Source: Bacillota bacterium
Lineage (GTDB): Bacteria > Bacillota > Clostridia > Clostridiales > Clostridiaceae
DNA: 5,745 bases
Direction: 5' to 3'
Assembly (NCBI GenBank): GCA_021779235.1
Contig: JAJYBA010000109.1
Coordinates: forward strand, 1-5,745
Below are positions 1 through 5,745 of this stretch, piece by piece. Each line of letters starts with the position of its first letter. The stretch's first letter is position 1. The notes beneath the pieces were generated by a model that saw nothing but the letters and a program-made list of their open reading frames with translations, was not told the origin of the DNA and searched no databases. The position numbers were made by a program, and so were the translations under genes.

Positions 1-1090
1 AATCAGGCCACTGTCCTTTTATTTTAGCAAAATTCATATCTATAGAATTAATAATTTTATTTTTAGGATACTTTGCAATTATAGCTTCCACCTTTTCATC
101 TAAAGCTTTGTCATTGCTTGCATATGCGTAAGCAAAGCCATAGTTTTCTTGTAAATTTACTGAAAGCTTATAATAAAAACTGGCAGATACCTCCATAGCT
201 GTAAGAGTAGCAGCGCTTAATACTGCTATTGTAGCCAAGGTCCTGGCACTTGCTTTAATTCTGTATAGCAACTGAGAAGTACCTATCATGTTAATACCTT
301 TATAATATTTTCTCTTATTCTCCTTTGAAAGCTTAATTATAAATAGCGTTAATGAAGAAAAAAGCATAAACGTTCCTATTATCGTAAGCCCTAACGTTAT
401 AAATATGGCTAAGAAAGTAAAACTTGATAGGGGCTGCATATATACCCAATACCCTACACCAATCAATAAAACTGATGCTACTGAAGCAAGCACTGAAATC
501 TTTGGTGCTTTCTCCCCTTGACTTTCTGCTTTAAAAAGCTCTATAAGCTTAAATTTATATATAAGTCTGTACCCATGTATTGAGGTTATCAAAAATAATA
601 TTATAAATACAATTGCTGTATTTAATACAGCTTTTGCAGGTATCATAAATGTAATATTAGCTGAGAACCCCATGAGTCTGATTAAAAGCATTATAAATAG
701 CTTTGAAAACAAGCTTCCAATAAGGATACCTGTAACCAGCGCCGCTATACCCATAACAACATTTTCATAAAAGAGCATTGTTCCAATTTGTCTTTTTCTT
801 ATTCCAAGAAGAGAATACATCGCTACTTCCTTTTTTCTTTTTCTTATAAAGAAAGAGTTTGAATACCAGATGAAAATTCCAACAAATATTGCAATAACTA
901 TGGCTGATGCTTTAAATACAGCGGCAAAATTTATTGAAGAACCAACAACCTTTTGAACCTGTGTGTTATATTCTATTGAAGTAAATGTAAAGTAAATCAT
1001 TATGCTGAATATCATAGATGCAAAGTATAAGAAATAGTTATAAAAGTTTCTTTTTATGTTTTTAAAGGCGATATCAAATAAACCCATCAT
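1..1090 (-). CDS. bceB: BceB-like FtsX-type ABC transporter permease, 3' end cut by window
   Basis: Membrane partner of the ATPase encoded just upstream. BceB-type permeases remove or shield peptide antibiotics such as bacitracin or lantibiotics at the cell surface and pass the signal to the BceS kinase. The frame is open from ATG at 1090 to the window edge: 363 residues, where the family has roughly 620-670. Hydrophobic segments lie near residues 17-37, 57-77, 111-132, 156-174, 198-219, 226-250 and 284-304. After TM2 comes the FtsX-type cytoplasmic motif KKEVAMYSLLG (86-96). The residues after 304 are polar and should be the start of the large extracellular domain between TM7 and TM8 that is typical of BceB. 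AAAGGAG at 1098-1104 sits 7 nt before the ATG; a second ATG follows at once, so the start is uncertain by one codon. The gap from the bceA stop is 28 bp, so the two are surely co-transcribed. Family assignment is firm; the drug substrate cannot be read from sequence. Confidence 0.93.
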   Translation of the reverse strand, partial: MMGLFDIAFKNIKRNFYNYFLYFASMIFSIMIYFTFTSIEYNTQVQKVVGSSINFAAVFKASAIVIAIFVGIFIWYSNSFFIRKRKKEVAMYSLLGIRKRQIGTMLFYENVVMGIAALVTGILIGSLFSKLFIMLLIRLMGFSANITFMIPAKAVLNTAIVFIILFLITSIHGYRLIYKFKLIELFKAESQGEKAPKISVLASVASVLLIGVGYWVYMQPLSSFTFLAIFITLGLTIIGTFMLFSSLTLFIIKLSKENKRKYYKGINMIGTSQLLYRIKASARTLATIAVLSAATLTAMEVSASFYYKLSVNLQENYGFAYAYASNDKALDEKVEAIIAKYPKNKIINSIDMNFAKIKGQWPD

Positions 1091-1118
1091 TCTCTCACTC
1101 CTTTCAAGTTTCACTTTA

Positions 1119-1880
1119 TTACATATCTGTTAAGCCGCCGCCCAAGGTTTTGAGTACATCAAGTATCTTTTGGAAGAATTCTTTTCGGGAGCCTCCTCGG
1201 ACAAGTTCTGTAAATAATAAGCCGTCCTTGATAAAGATTATTCTTTTACAATAGCTGGCTGCGAAAGCGTCATGAGTCACCATCATGATAGTAGCTCTAT
1301 TTTTTTCATTTAAATCGCTTAATGCTTGAAGTAATTCAGTAGATGACTTTGAATCTAAAGCACCTGTAGGTTCATCTGCAAGAACTAAGGTAGGCTTACT
1401 TATTATAGCTCTTGCTGCTGCAGTTCTCTGCTTTTGGCCTCCTGAGATTTCATAAGGATATTTGTTTAAAATATCATCTATACCTAAGCTTACAGAAACC
1501 TCCTCAAGTCTTCTTTCAATTTCATTTATTCTTACCTTAGAAAGTGCTAAGGGAAGAACTATATTTTCTCTCACCGTTAAGGTATCCAAAAGATTAAAAT
1601 CCTGAAAAATAAACCCCAGTTTATTTCTTCTAAAAATAGATAGCTTCTCTTCATTCATTTTTACTATATCTTCGCCCCCTATAGTAACAGTACCACTACT
1701 TGGTTTATCTATAGTGGAAATAATATTTAAAAGTGTTGTTTTTCCCGCGCCGGAAGGTCCCATTATGCCTATAAATTCACCTTCTTTAATATTCAAATCT
1801 ATATCATGGAGTGCGGTATACACATTGCCTCTTGATCCATAAACTTTCTTTAAATTCTTAGCTGTTAAAACATCATTCAT
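1119..1880 (-). CDS. bceA: BceA-like ABC transporter ATP-binding protein
   Basis: Cytoplasmic ATPase of a MacB/BceA-type transporter that powers the BceB permease. From ATG 1880 it is 253 residues, normal for BceA. Motifs: Walker A GPSGAGKT (41-48), Q-loop Q93 in FQDFNLLDTLTVRENI, signature ISGGQKQR (145-152, Ile instead of the usual Leu), Walker B LVLADEP (165-171) with catalytic Glu170, D-loop GALD, and switch His203 in VTHD. The C-terminal GGSRKEFFQKILDVL tail is BceA-like. The frame can be extended 12 codons to an ATG at 1916, but GGAGGT at 1889-1894 lies inside that extension, 8 nt before the ATG at 1880, and homology starts at MNDVLTAKNLKKVYG, so 1880 is chosen. The first 13 codons and the leader are nearly duplicated at the start of the upstream TraX gene. 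The 104 bp between traX and this gene show no terminator, so it is probably transcribed from the promoter before traX. Confidence 0.95.
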   Translation of the reverse strand: MNDVLTAKNLKKVYGSRGNVYTALHDIDLNIKEGEFIGIMGPSGAGKTTLLNIISTIDKPSSGTVTIGGEDIVKMNEEKLSIFRRNKLGFIFQDFNLLDTLTVRENIVLPLALSKVRINEIERRLEEVSVSLGIDDILNKYPYEISGGQKQRTAAARAIISKPTLVLADEPTGALDSKSSTELLQALSDLNEKNRATIMMVTHDAFAASYCKRIIFIKDGLLFTELVRGGSRKEFFQKILDVLKTLGGGLTDM

Positions 1881-1905
1881 ATATCTAAACCTCCGTTTTT
1901 CTATT
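1836..1905 (-). repeat. Direct repeat copy B: native bceA leader and first 15 codons
   Basis: This segment covers an AATAGAAA-type leader, the GGAGG ribosome-binding site, ATG and the first 15 codons of bceA. It matches 2771-2839 in the same orientation. Over the 39 nt from ATG through codon 13 (GTT) I count 34 identities; 12 of 13 residues agree. Codon 14 differs completely and codon 15 (GGA) is shared, after which similarity stops. The leaders also align with small gaps. Confidence 0.85.
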
Positions 1906-1984
1906 ATTTCAAACAAATCTTGAATATTCGATAGCCATAGTTAATTTCAAATCAACTTCTTGAGTTATAAATATTTTTATTTAA
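1881..1984 (-). other. traX-bceA intergenic gap with bceA ribosome-binding site
   Basis: This 104-bp gap contains the bceA Shine-Dalgarno GGAGGT (1889-1894, 8 nt from the ATG). I see no stable GC hairpin with a T-run and no convincing -35/-10 pair, and no leftover bceA coding sequence between the traX stop and the bceA leader. A small palindrome GAATATTC (1922-1929) is probably chance. The absence of a terminator supports a traX-bceA-bceB transcript. Confidence 0.6.
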
Positions 1985-2815
1985 TTATTTTCTTTGGATT
2001 AAGTTTGCAATTATGAACAAAATCCAAATATGCAGCGGATAAAACGTATAAAAGAAATATTTCATACTTTTGCCTCTTTCACCGTTGTAGGACAGTATCA
2101 ATGGGAGCGCTATAATCATCATCCACTGGTAATTACCATAGAACAGGTTTTGAGTTGTGAACCCTGAAAAAACTGCACTTACAAACATTAAGATACAAAA
2201 TATGATATACATAACTGTAAATTTTACACGATTACTTCTAAAAACACACATAAAAATACCAAGTACTATAAAGATCACGGATCCTTGACAGGTTAAAATA
2301 TTGGGGATTAATCCGTTTGCTAAATACACATAGGTTGTCGACATAGTTTGAAGCCGTTTGATGAGTAGAAAGCTGACAATTTGAATCAATATAAAGCCAA
2401 TCCATATTCCAACTTTTTTATTCATAGCAAGTTTGCTTTTTGCTAAGGTAATCAGAACAGCCAATAAAAAGAACACAGCAAAAATATTGTCTGCAATCTG
2501 GAACTGTGTTTCTGAAAAGATTAGTTGTAAGATAAAGCTTCCTACAGACATAACTACTGATCCAATATAGAGCCGGAACAAATATTTTCTCCTATTACTT
2601 GTATGCATTATACCCTGAATAACGCAGAACATGAATATAGGTATAGCAATCCTACCAATCCATCCAAAAACAACTGGAAAAGTATTAGGAAAAGATCCCT
2701 CCAAATGGTCAATCAGCATAGCTGCAAGAGCAATGACTTTCAAAACAAAAGTATTTATTTTCAATTGATTTCCTATAACCTTCTTTAAATTCTTTGTCGT
2801 TAAAACGTCATTCAT
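1985..2815 (-). CDS. TraX-family membrane protein with BceA-derived N-terminus
   Basis: 276-residue polytopic membrane protein resembling the TraX family. F-plasmid TraX N-acetylates pilin, and chromosomal Firmicute homologues have unclear substrates. Family-like features are the start FVLKVIALAAMLIDHL (23-38), the segment GWIGRIAIPIFMFCVIQG (51-68), about seven to eight further hydrophobic stretches, and the C-terminal YFFYTFYPLHIWIL (262-275 region). Residues 1-13 (MNDVLTTKNLKKV) are not TraX-like: they copy the start of the downstream BceA with one substitution. TraX similarity seems to begin near residue 16 (NQLKINTF), where homologues would be expected to have their own Met. AGGAGGG at 2822-2828 lies 6 nt before the ATG, and there is no other in-frame Met before residue 33, inside the first membrane helix. 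So the chimeric start is most likely the one used. The gene sits between a candidate BceR-controlled promoter and bceAB, which suggests a role in the same peptide-stress response, perhaps as an acyltransferase acting on envelope or peptide; this is inference. Confidence 0.85.
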   Translation of the reverse strand: MNDVLTTKNLKKVIGNQLKINTFVLKVIALAAMLIDHLEGSFPNTFPVVFGWIGRIAIPIFMFCVIQGIMHTSNRRKYLFRLYIGSVVMSVGSFILQLIFSETQFQIADNIFAVFFLLAVLITLAKSKLAMNKKVGIWIGFILIQIVSFLLIKRLQTMSTTYVYLANGLIPNILTCQGSVIFIVLGIFMCVFRSNRVKFTVMYIIFCILMFVSAVFSGFTTQNLFYGNYQWMMIIALPLILSYNGERGKSMKYFFYTFYPLHIWILFIIANLIQRK

Positions 2816-2839
2816 ATTTAACCCTCCTGTATTTCTATA
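2771..2839 (-). repeat. Direct repeat copy A: bceA-like leader and codons at start of traX
   Basis: Counterpart of 1836-1905. It supplies the TATAGAAAT leader, ribosome-binding site, ATG and first 13 codons of the TraX frame. Against bceA, three codon differences are synonymous (GAT/GAC, ACA/ACG, AAA/AAG) and one is Ala to Thr. This pattern suggests a copy that evolved under coding constraint, or came from a diverged bceA, rather than a very recent tandem duplication. The two copies flank traX. Confidence 0.85.
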
Positions 2840-2895
2840 CTGTACTAAAAGATTATTAATCTTTTAGCCTCCGATTTCTTTGTTGTTTACAGTAT
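2837..2895 (-). promoter_or_regulatory. Nested inverted repeats in traX-bceAB leader
   Basis: Inner element: a perfect 10-bp inverted repeat CTAAAAGATT / AATCTTTTAG with a 3-nt loop (2845-2867). Outer element: a 7-bp inverted repeat ATACTGT (2837-2843) / ACAGTAT (2889-2895). Between the inner and outer arms lies a Shine-Dalgarno-like GGAGG (2868-2872) with no ATG at a usable distance. The inner stem would form in the 5' leader just before the traX ribosome-binding site. It has no T-run after it, so it is not an intrinsic terminator. It could be an RNA stability or attenuation element or a protein-binding palindrome; its role is unknown. Confidence 0.5.
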
Positions 2896-2896
2896 C

Positions 2897-2925
2897 ATTG
2901 TATATAATATAGTTGCTTTAATCCA
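2897..2925 (-). promoter_or_regulatory. Candidate promoter of traX-bceAB operon
   Basis: On the minus strand, TGGATT (2925-2920) is followed after 17 bp by TACAAT (2902-2897), a 5/6 match to the -10 consensus. The -35 matches only 3/6, as is common for activator-dependent promoters. The predicted transcript would begin near 2890, leaving a leader of about 75 nt. The site lies after the bceS terminator and just downstream of the direct TGTAAGGAA repeats. Other -10 registers in the AT-rich stretch are possible. Confidence 0.5.
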
Positions 2926-2931
2926 TTTTTC

Positions 2932-2961
2932 TTCCTTACAAAACCATACTGATTCCTTACA
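2932..2961 (-). promoter_or_regulatory. Candidate BceR operator: two TGTAAGGAA direct repeats
   Basis: TGTAAGGAA occurs at 2961-2953 and again at 2940-2932 on the minus strand, exactly 21 bp apart, i.e. two helical turns. The proximal box ends 6 bp upstream of the candidate -35. OmpR-family regulators often bind tandem sites and activate from this position. The boxes lie between the regulatory genes and the transporter genes, where a BceR site is expected in Bce modules. Assignment to this regulator is inference from location and spacing. Confidence 0.45.
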
Positions 2962-2995
2962 TTTATGTCACTTTGCAACTATTTCCATGCAACAT

Positions 2996-3018
2996 AAAAA
3001 AAAGCGGCAAAGCCGCTT
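2996..3018 (-). terminator. Rho-independent terminator of bceRS
   Basis: Minus-strand RNA forms a 7-bp stem AAGCGGC / GCCGCTT around a 3-nt UUU loop, followed by a further run of six U (3001-2996). It starts 30 bp after the bceS stop. It separates the regulatory genes from traX-bceAB and implies a separate promoter for the latter. Confidence 0.92.
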
Positions 3019-3048
3019 ATGATATATGCATTTTATATTATATTCCAA

Positions 3049-4083
3049 TTACTGCTTTGAAACCTGGAAGTAGTCTAACAGTTTGGGAAAAATAATCATT
3101 ACTTTTGTATATTCACCATATTTTGATTCTATTACTATATCATGGCCAAGCTTTCTGGCTAGCCTTTTAGAAAGATATAGCCCTATGCCAGTTGACTTAT
3201 AGTTTTCTCTTCCATTATAGCCTGTAAAACCTTTATCAAAGACTCTATCAAGGTCTTCTGGTTTAACTCCTATACCATTATCCTCTATAATAAGTTTTCG
3301 TACTTTATCTTTAATTAATCCATAGATTTTAATTCTTCCGCCGTCAAAGGTGTATTTTAACGCATTAGATAATATTTGGTCAAGAATAAACGAAAGCCAT
3401 TTTTTGTCCGTTATAACTTGTAAATCGGTGTTTGACATTTCTATACTTATCTTTTTATTAATAAAGGTTTTGGCATGTTTTTTCACTGAATCTTTAATTA
3501 ATCTATCCAATCCAACCTCATTTATAAGATAGTCTTTGGAGAAATCATCTATTTTAGAATGATAAAGAGCTTGTTCTATGTAGTTTTCAATTTTATCTAT
3601 TTCTTCTTCAAGGCTGTGCAAGGCTTCTTTATTCGGTGCTTTTGAATTATGCTCAATTAATAGTCTGCTCACTGATATTGGAGTCTTGACTTGATGCACC
3701 CAGTAAGTTATAAACTCTTCATAGGCCTTTTTCTGATCACAAAGTCTTTGTATTTCAGCTCTTTGCTCATTGTATAAAGAGGAAAGTACCTTATGGAAAA
3801 GAATTTGTTCATAGCTTTTAGGCTTTGGCAGTCGGTTTATTATTTCATCACTTTCCTTTTCTATAATATCAGATAAACTTTTATAATAATTCCTGTAATA
3901 GAAATATCTTATTATCAAATAAGTCATAAAAAAGAAACAAGAAACCAAATCGATATATAATATATTTCCTAAGCTTACTTTGACAGTACCATCTAAATAG
4001 ATCACAAGTGATATAAATAATATAAACAGAATGTAACAAAGCATTGAAAATTTCCTATCGGCTAAAAATTTGGTGAATTTCAT
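3049..4083 (-). CDS. bceS: BceS-like intramembrane-sensing histidine kinase
   Basis: Membrane sensor kinase that phosphorylates the regulator encoded directly upstream. It has 344 residues, usual for BceS-type kinases. Two helices (about 14-30 and 43-62) are joined by a loop of only about 12 residues, so there is no extracellular sensor domain. Such kinases read drug load through contact with the BceAB transporter. The phosphoacceptor is His130 in YWVHQVKTPIS. ATPase motifs follow: N box ILSNALKY (Asn240), G1 DNGIGV (268-273), F-box region VFDKGFTGYNGR (281-292) and G2 STGIGLYLSKRL (297-308). The ATG overlaps the regulator stop (ATGA, 4083-4080), indicating translational coupling. A strong terminator follows 30 bp after the stop. 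All catalytic motifs look intact. Confidence 0.95.
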   Translation of the reverse strand: MKFTKFLADRKFSMLCYILFILFISLVIYLDGTVKVSLGNILYIDLVSCFFFMTYLIIRYFYYRNYYKSLSDIIEKESDEIINRLPKPKSYEQILFHKVLSSLYNEQRAEIQRLCDQKKAYEEFITYWVHQVKTPISVSRLLIEHNSKAPNKEALHSLEEEIDKIENYIEQALYHSKIDDFSKDYLINEVGLDRLIKDSVKKHAKTFINKKISIEMSNTDLQVITDKKWLSFILDQILSNALKYTFDGGRIKIYGLIKDKVRKLIIEDNGIGVKPEDLDRVFDKGFTGYNGRENYKSTGIGLYLSKRLARKLGHDIVIESKYGEYTKVMIIFPKLLDYFQVSKQ

Positions 4084-4754
4084 AAGATTATATACCCATG
4101 GCCTTTCTTTGTCTGTATAAAATCATTAATCCCTAACTCCTCTAGCTTTTTTCTGAGTCTATTAATATTTACGGTTAACGTATTATCATCCACGAAACTC
4201 TCATCCTCCCAAAGTGCTCTCATTATATCATCTCTGCTTACTATTTCCCCCTTATCCTTCATAAGGGTATAAAGAATCTTTAACTCATTTTTAGTAAGTT
4301 CTAATTTTCTATCTTGAAATCTGATTGAACCATCTCTAAGGTTAAGAACAGCACCATTATGTTCGATTATATTAGAAAAAGCATTTGTATAATTGTAAGT
4401 TCTTCTTAATAGTGCATTTATCTTTGCCATTAGTACTTCAATCGAAAAAGGTTTTTGAATAAAGTCATCTCCTCCCATGTTTATAGACATGATTATATCC
4501 ATATTAGTATTTCTGGAGGATATAAAGATTATTGGGACCTTTGAAACTTCTCTTATTTTGCTGCACCAATAAAACCCATCGTAAGCAGTCAGGTTTATAT
4601 CCATTAAAACAAGGTGAGGCTCATATTTTACAAATTCATCAAATACGTTATTAAAGTCTTGTACACAGCATCCTTGAAATCCCCATCTCACAATACTTTC
4701 CAGAATTATTTGCCCCATTTTTTGATCGTCTTCTATTACCATTATTTTAAACAT
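4080..4754 (-). CDS. bceR: BceR-like OmpR-family response regulator
   Basis: DNA-binding regulator, 224 residues from ATG 4754. The receiver domain (about 1-118) has the acidic pair Asp9-Asp10, phosphoacceptor Asp52 in LMDINL, Ser80 at the switch position and Lys101 in the KP motif. A winged-helix domain (about 128-224) follows, with LTKNELKILYTL and the recognition helix region DDNTLTVNINRLRKKL. An in-frame ATG at 4781 would add nine residues, but AAAGGAAG (4762-4769) lies 7 nt before the ATG at 4754 and receiver homology begins at MFKIMVIEDD, so 4754 is chosen. It overlaps bceS by 4 bp. It is expected to activate the traX-bceAB promoter; the tandem repeats at 2932-2961 are the best candidate site. 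Confidence 0.95.
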   Translation of the reverse strand: MFKIMVIEDDQKMGQIILESIVRWGFQGCCVQDFNNVFDEFVKYEPHLVLMDINLTAYDGFYWCSKIREVSKVPIIFISSRNTNMDIIMSINMGGDDFIQKPFSIEVLMAKINALLRRTYNYTNAFSNIIEHNGAVLNLRDGSIRFQDRKLELTKNELKILYTLMKDKGEIVSRDDIMRALWEDESFVDDNTLTVNINRLRKKLEELGINDFIQTKKGHGYIIL

Positions 4755-4832
4755 TAGAAATCTTCCTTTCGTTAGAAACACAATGTTTAATGTCTCTTAT
4801 TTCAACTAGTGAAGTTACTCATTAAAGCCATA

Positions 4833-4861
4833 AGAATATTATACATTATTTAATATGGCAA
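4833..4861 (-). promoter_or_regulatory. Candidate bceRS promoter
   Basis: TTGCCA (4861-4856, 5/6 match to the -35 consensus) is followed after 17 bp by TATTCT (4838-4833, 4/6 match to the -10). A perfect TATAAT also lies at 4843-4838 but lacks a -35 at normal spacing. Either could start transcription about 70-80 nt before bceR. No GC-rich hairpin is seen between the ABC-F stop and bceR, so read-through from the upstream gene is also possible. No TGTAAGGAA box is present here, which fits regulator-independent basal expression. Confidence 0.4.
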
Positions 4862-4883
4862 AAAAATCAATTTATATGTTTTA

Positions 4884-5745
4884 TTATATTCTTTCTCTCC
4901 TAAGTGTCTGCAATCTTTTTAACACCTCATAATACTCCTTATCCAGTTTCTGAGCATCATCCTTTTTAGAGGGCATGGAAATTTTACCAATAAGCTCTGA
5001 CAGGCGATTTTCAAGAACAAAAATTTGGTTTTCTAAGTCTTCCGCTCGTGCTTCTGTTTTATTATCCTTTTTCGTCATATATTCCTCATAACTACTCCGA
5101 GTTGTGAGCAATTTTCGATTTTCGATGGATAATATACTGTTGGCAACTGTGCTTATAAATCTTCTGTCGTGGGAGACAAATAAAACCGTTCTCTCGTATT
5201 CCTTTAAGGCTGCTTCCACAACCTCTAAGGAGTATATATCTAGATAATTTGTTGGTTCATCCAAAATCAGTAGGTTAATATCACTCAAAAATACCTTTGC
5301 AAAGGAAGCCTTCACTAGTTCCCCTCCACTTAGTACTTTAACTTTCTTATAAACCTCTTCATTTTTAAATAAAAGTCTACTCAAAAGAATTCGAGCAAAG
5401 GTTTCATCATAAATACTATTTTCCATTACATTCTCAAGAATACTTAGTTCCTCCTTAAGAATATTCATGTCCTGACTGAAGTAACCTATTTTTGCACCCT
5501 TAGCTGTTTTGATTGATATATCTCCTTCTAAAATCATCTTAATAAGAGTACTCTTCCCACTACCATTGGGTCCAATAAGGGCAGTTCTTGTACCATTATA
5601 AATATCAAATTCTGCATTTTCAAAGATAATTTTATCCCCAAAAGACTTTTTTATATTCTTTCCTGAAATGACTATTTTGCTATAAAGTTCACCATTACCT
5701 AAGGCGTCTAGCTTTATACTTTCTATTTTTTTCGGTTTTTCTTTT
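4884..5745 (-). CDS. ABC-F ribosome-protection type ATPase, 5' end cut by window
   Basis: Cytoplasmic ABC-F protein without membrane domains. Relatives of the Vga/VmlR/Lsa/CplR type rescue ribosomes from lincosamides, pleuromutilins and streptogramin A. The frame runs open from the window edge (first codon at 5744) to TAA at 4884: 286 residues, roughly the second half of a 480-550 residue protein. Visible parts, counted from the edge: end of the interdomain linker (1-22), second nucleotide-binding domain with Walker A GPNGSGKST (58-66), signature VLSGGELVKASFAK (137-150), Walker B LLILDEPTNYLD (158-169, catalytic Glu163) and switch His192 in VSHDRRF. A charged, probably coiled-coil C-terminal extension (about 224-286) follows, as in VmlR/Vga-type members. 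The Met at 5537 is inside the Walker A helix and is not a start. Drug specificity depends on the linker, which is outside the window, so no gene name is given; a housekeeping ABC-F is less likely but not excluded. Confidence 0.88.
   Translation of the reverse strand, partial: KEKPKKIESIKLDALGNGELYSKIVISGKNIKKSFGDKIIFENAEFDIYNGTRTALIGPNGSGKSTLIKMILEGDISIKTAKGAKIGYFSQDMNILKEELSILENVMENSIYDETFARILLSRLLFKNEEVYKKVKVLSGGELVKASFAKVFLSDINLLILDEPTNYLDIYSLEVVEAALKEYERTVLFVSHDRRFISTVANSILSIENRKLLTTRSSYEEYMTKKDNKTEARAEDLENQIFVLENRLSELIGKISMPSKKDDAQKLDKEYYEVLKRLQTLRRERI

Noticed and set aside
1881..1916. Upstream ATG at 1916 as the bceA start, adding 12 residues
   Set aside because: The extension contains the Shine-Dalgarno site for the ATG at 1880, and the added residues do not resemble BceA.
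1881..1984. Separate promoter for bceA between traX and bceA
   Set aside because: TTGATT and TATTCA-like hexamers occur but not at acceptable spacing with good matches; AT-rich background explains them.
2603..2788. 61-codon open frame on the plus strand
   Set aside because: It lies wholly antisense to the TraX coding region, has low-complexity composition, no recognisable domain and no convincing ribosome-binding site.
1985..2815. traX as a sign of a conjugative element
   Set aside because: No relaxase, pilus, integrase, transposase or attachment-site signal is visible, and TraX-family genes are common on Firmicute chromosomes.
3350..3532. 60-codon open frame on the plus strand
   Set aside because: It is antisense within the histidine kinase gene, which has intact motifs throughout; no support for a separate gene.
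4755..4781. Upstream ATG at 4781 as the bceR start, adding 9 residues
   Set aside because: AAAGGAAG within the extension serves the ATG at 4754, where receiver-domain homology begins.
4801..4816. Imperfect palindrome TTCAACTAGTGAAGTT before bceR
   Set aside because: Only a 4-bp stem around ACTAG; too short to call an operator or hairpin.

Overview
The window is AT-rich DNA with strong Shine-Dalgarno sites, ATA/AGA-rich codon use and short intergenic gaps. This fits a low-GC Firmicute, most likely Clostridium or a close relative; the genus is inferred from composition and protein style, not from a search. All six recognised genes lie on the minus strand, so transcription runs from high to low coordinates. 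The window cuts the first and last genes.

Layout in transcription order: (1) 5745-4884, the C-terminal half of a ribosome-protection type ABC-F ATPase. (2) 4754-4080 and 4083-3049, a BceR-like response regulator and a BceS-like intramembrane-sensing histidine kinase, coupled by an ATGA overlap and followed by a strong intrinsic terminator (3018-2996). (3) 2995-2816, a regulatory gap holding two copies of TGTAAGGAA spaced 21 bp, a promoter with a weak -35, and nested inverted repeats in the leader. (4) 2815-1985, a TraX-family multi-pass membrane protein. (5) 1880-1119, a BceA-like ABC ATPase. (6) 1090-1, the N-terminal part of a BceB-like FtsX-type permease.

Genes 2-6 look like a Bce-type peptide-antibiotic sensing and detoxification module. 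The kinase senses drug through the BceAB transporter, phosphorylates the regulator, and the regulator activates a separate promoter that drives the transporter. The unusual part is a traX-like gene between that promoter and bceA. It begins with a near copy of the bceA ribosome-binding site and first 13 codons (MNDVLTTKNLKKV against MNDVLTAKNLKKV), so the TraX protein carries a BceA-derived N-terminal tag. The imperfect direct repeats (2771-2839 and 1836-1905) flank traX, suggesting it was built into the operon by recombination at the start of a bceA copy and took over its promoter and translation start. With the adjacent ABC-F gene the region resembles a small antibiotic-defence island: ribosome protection plus cell-envelope peptide resistance, with a putative membrane acyltransferase under the same control.
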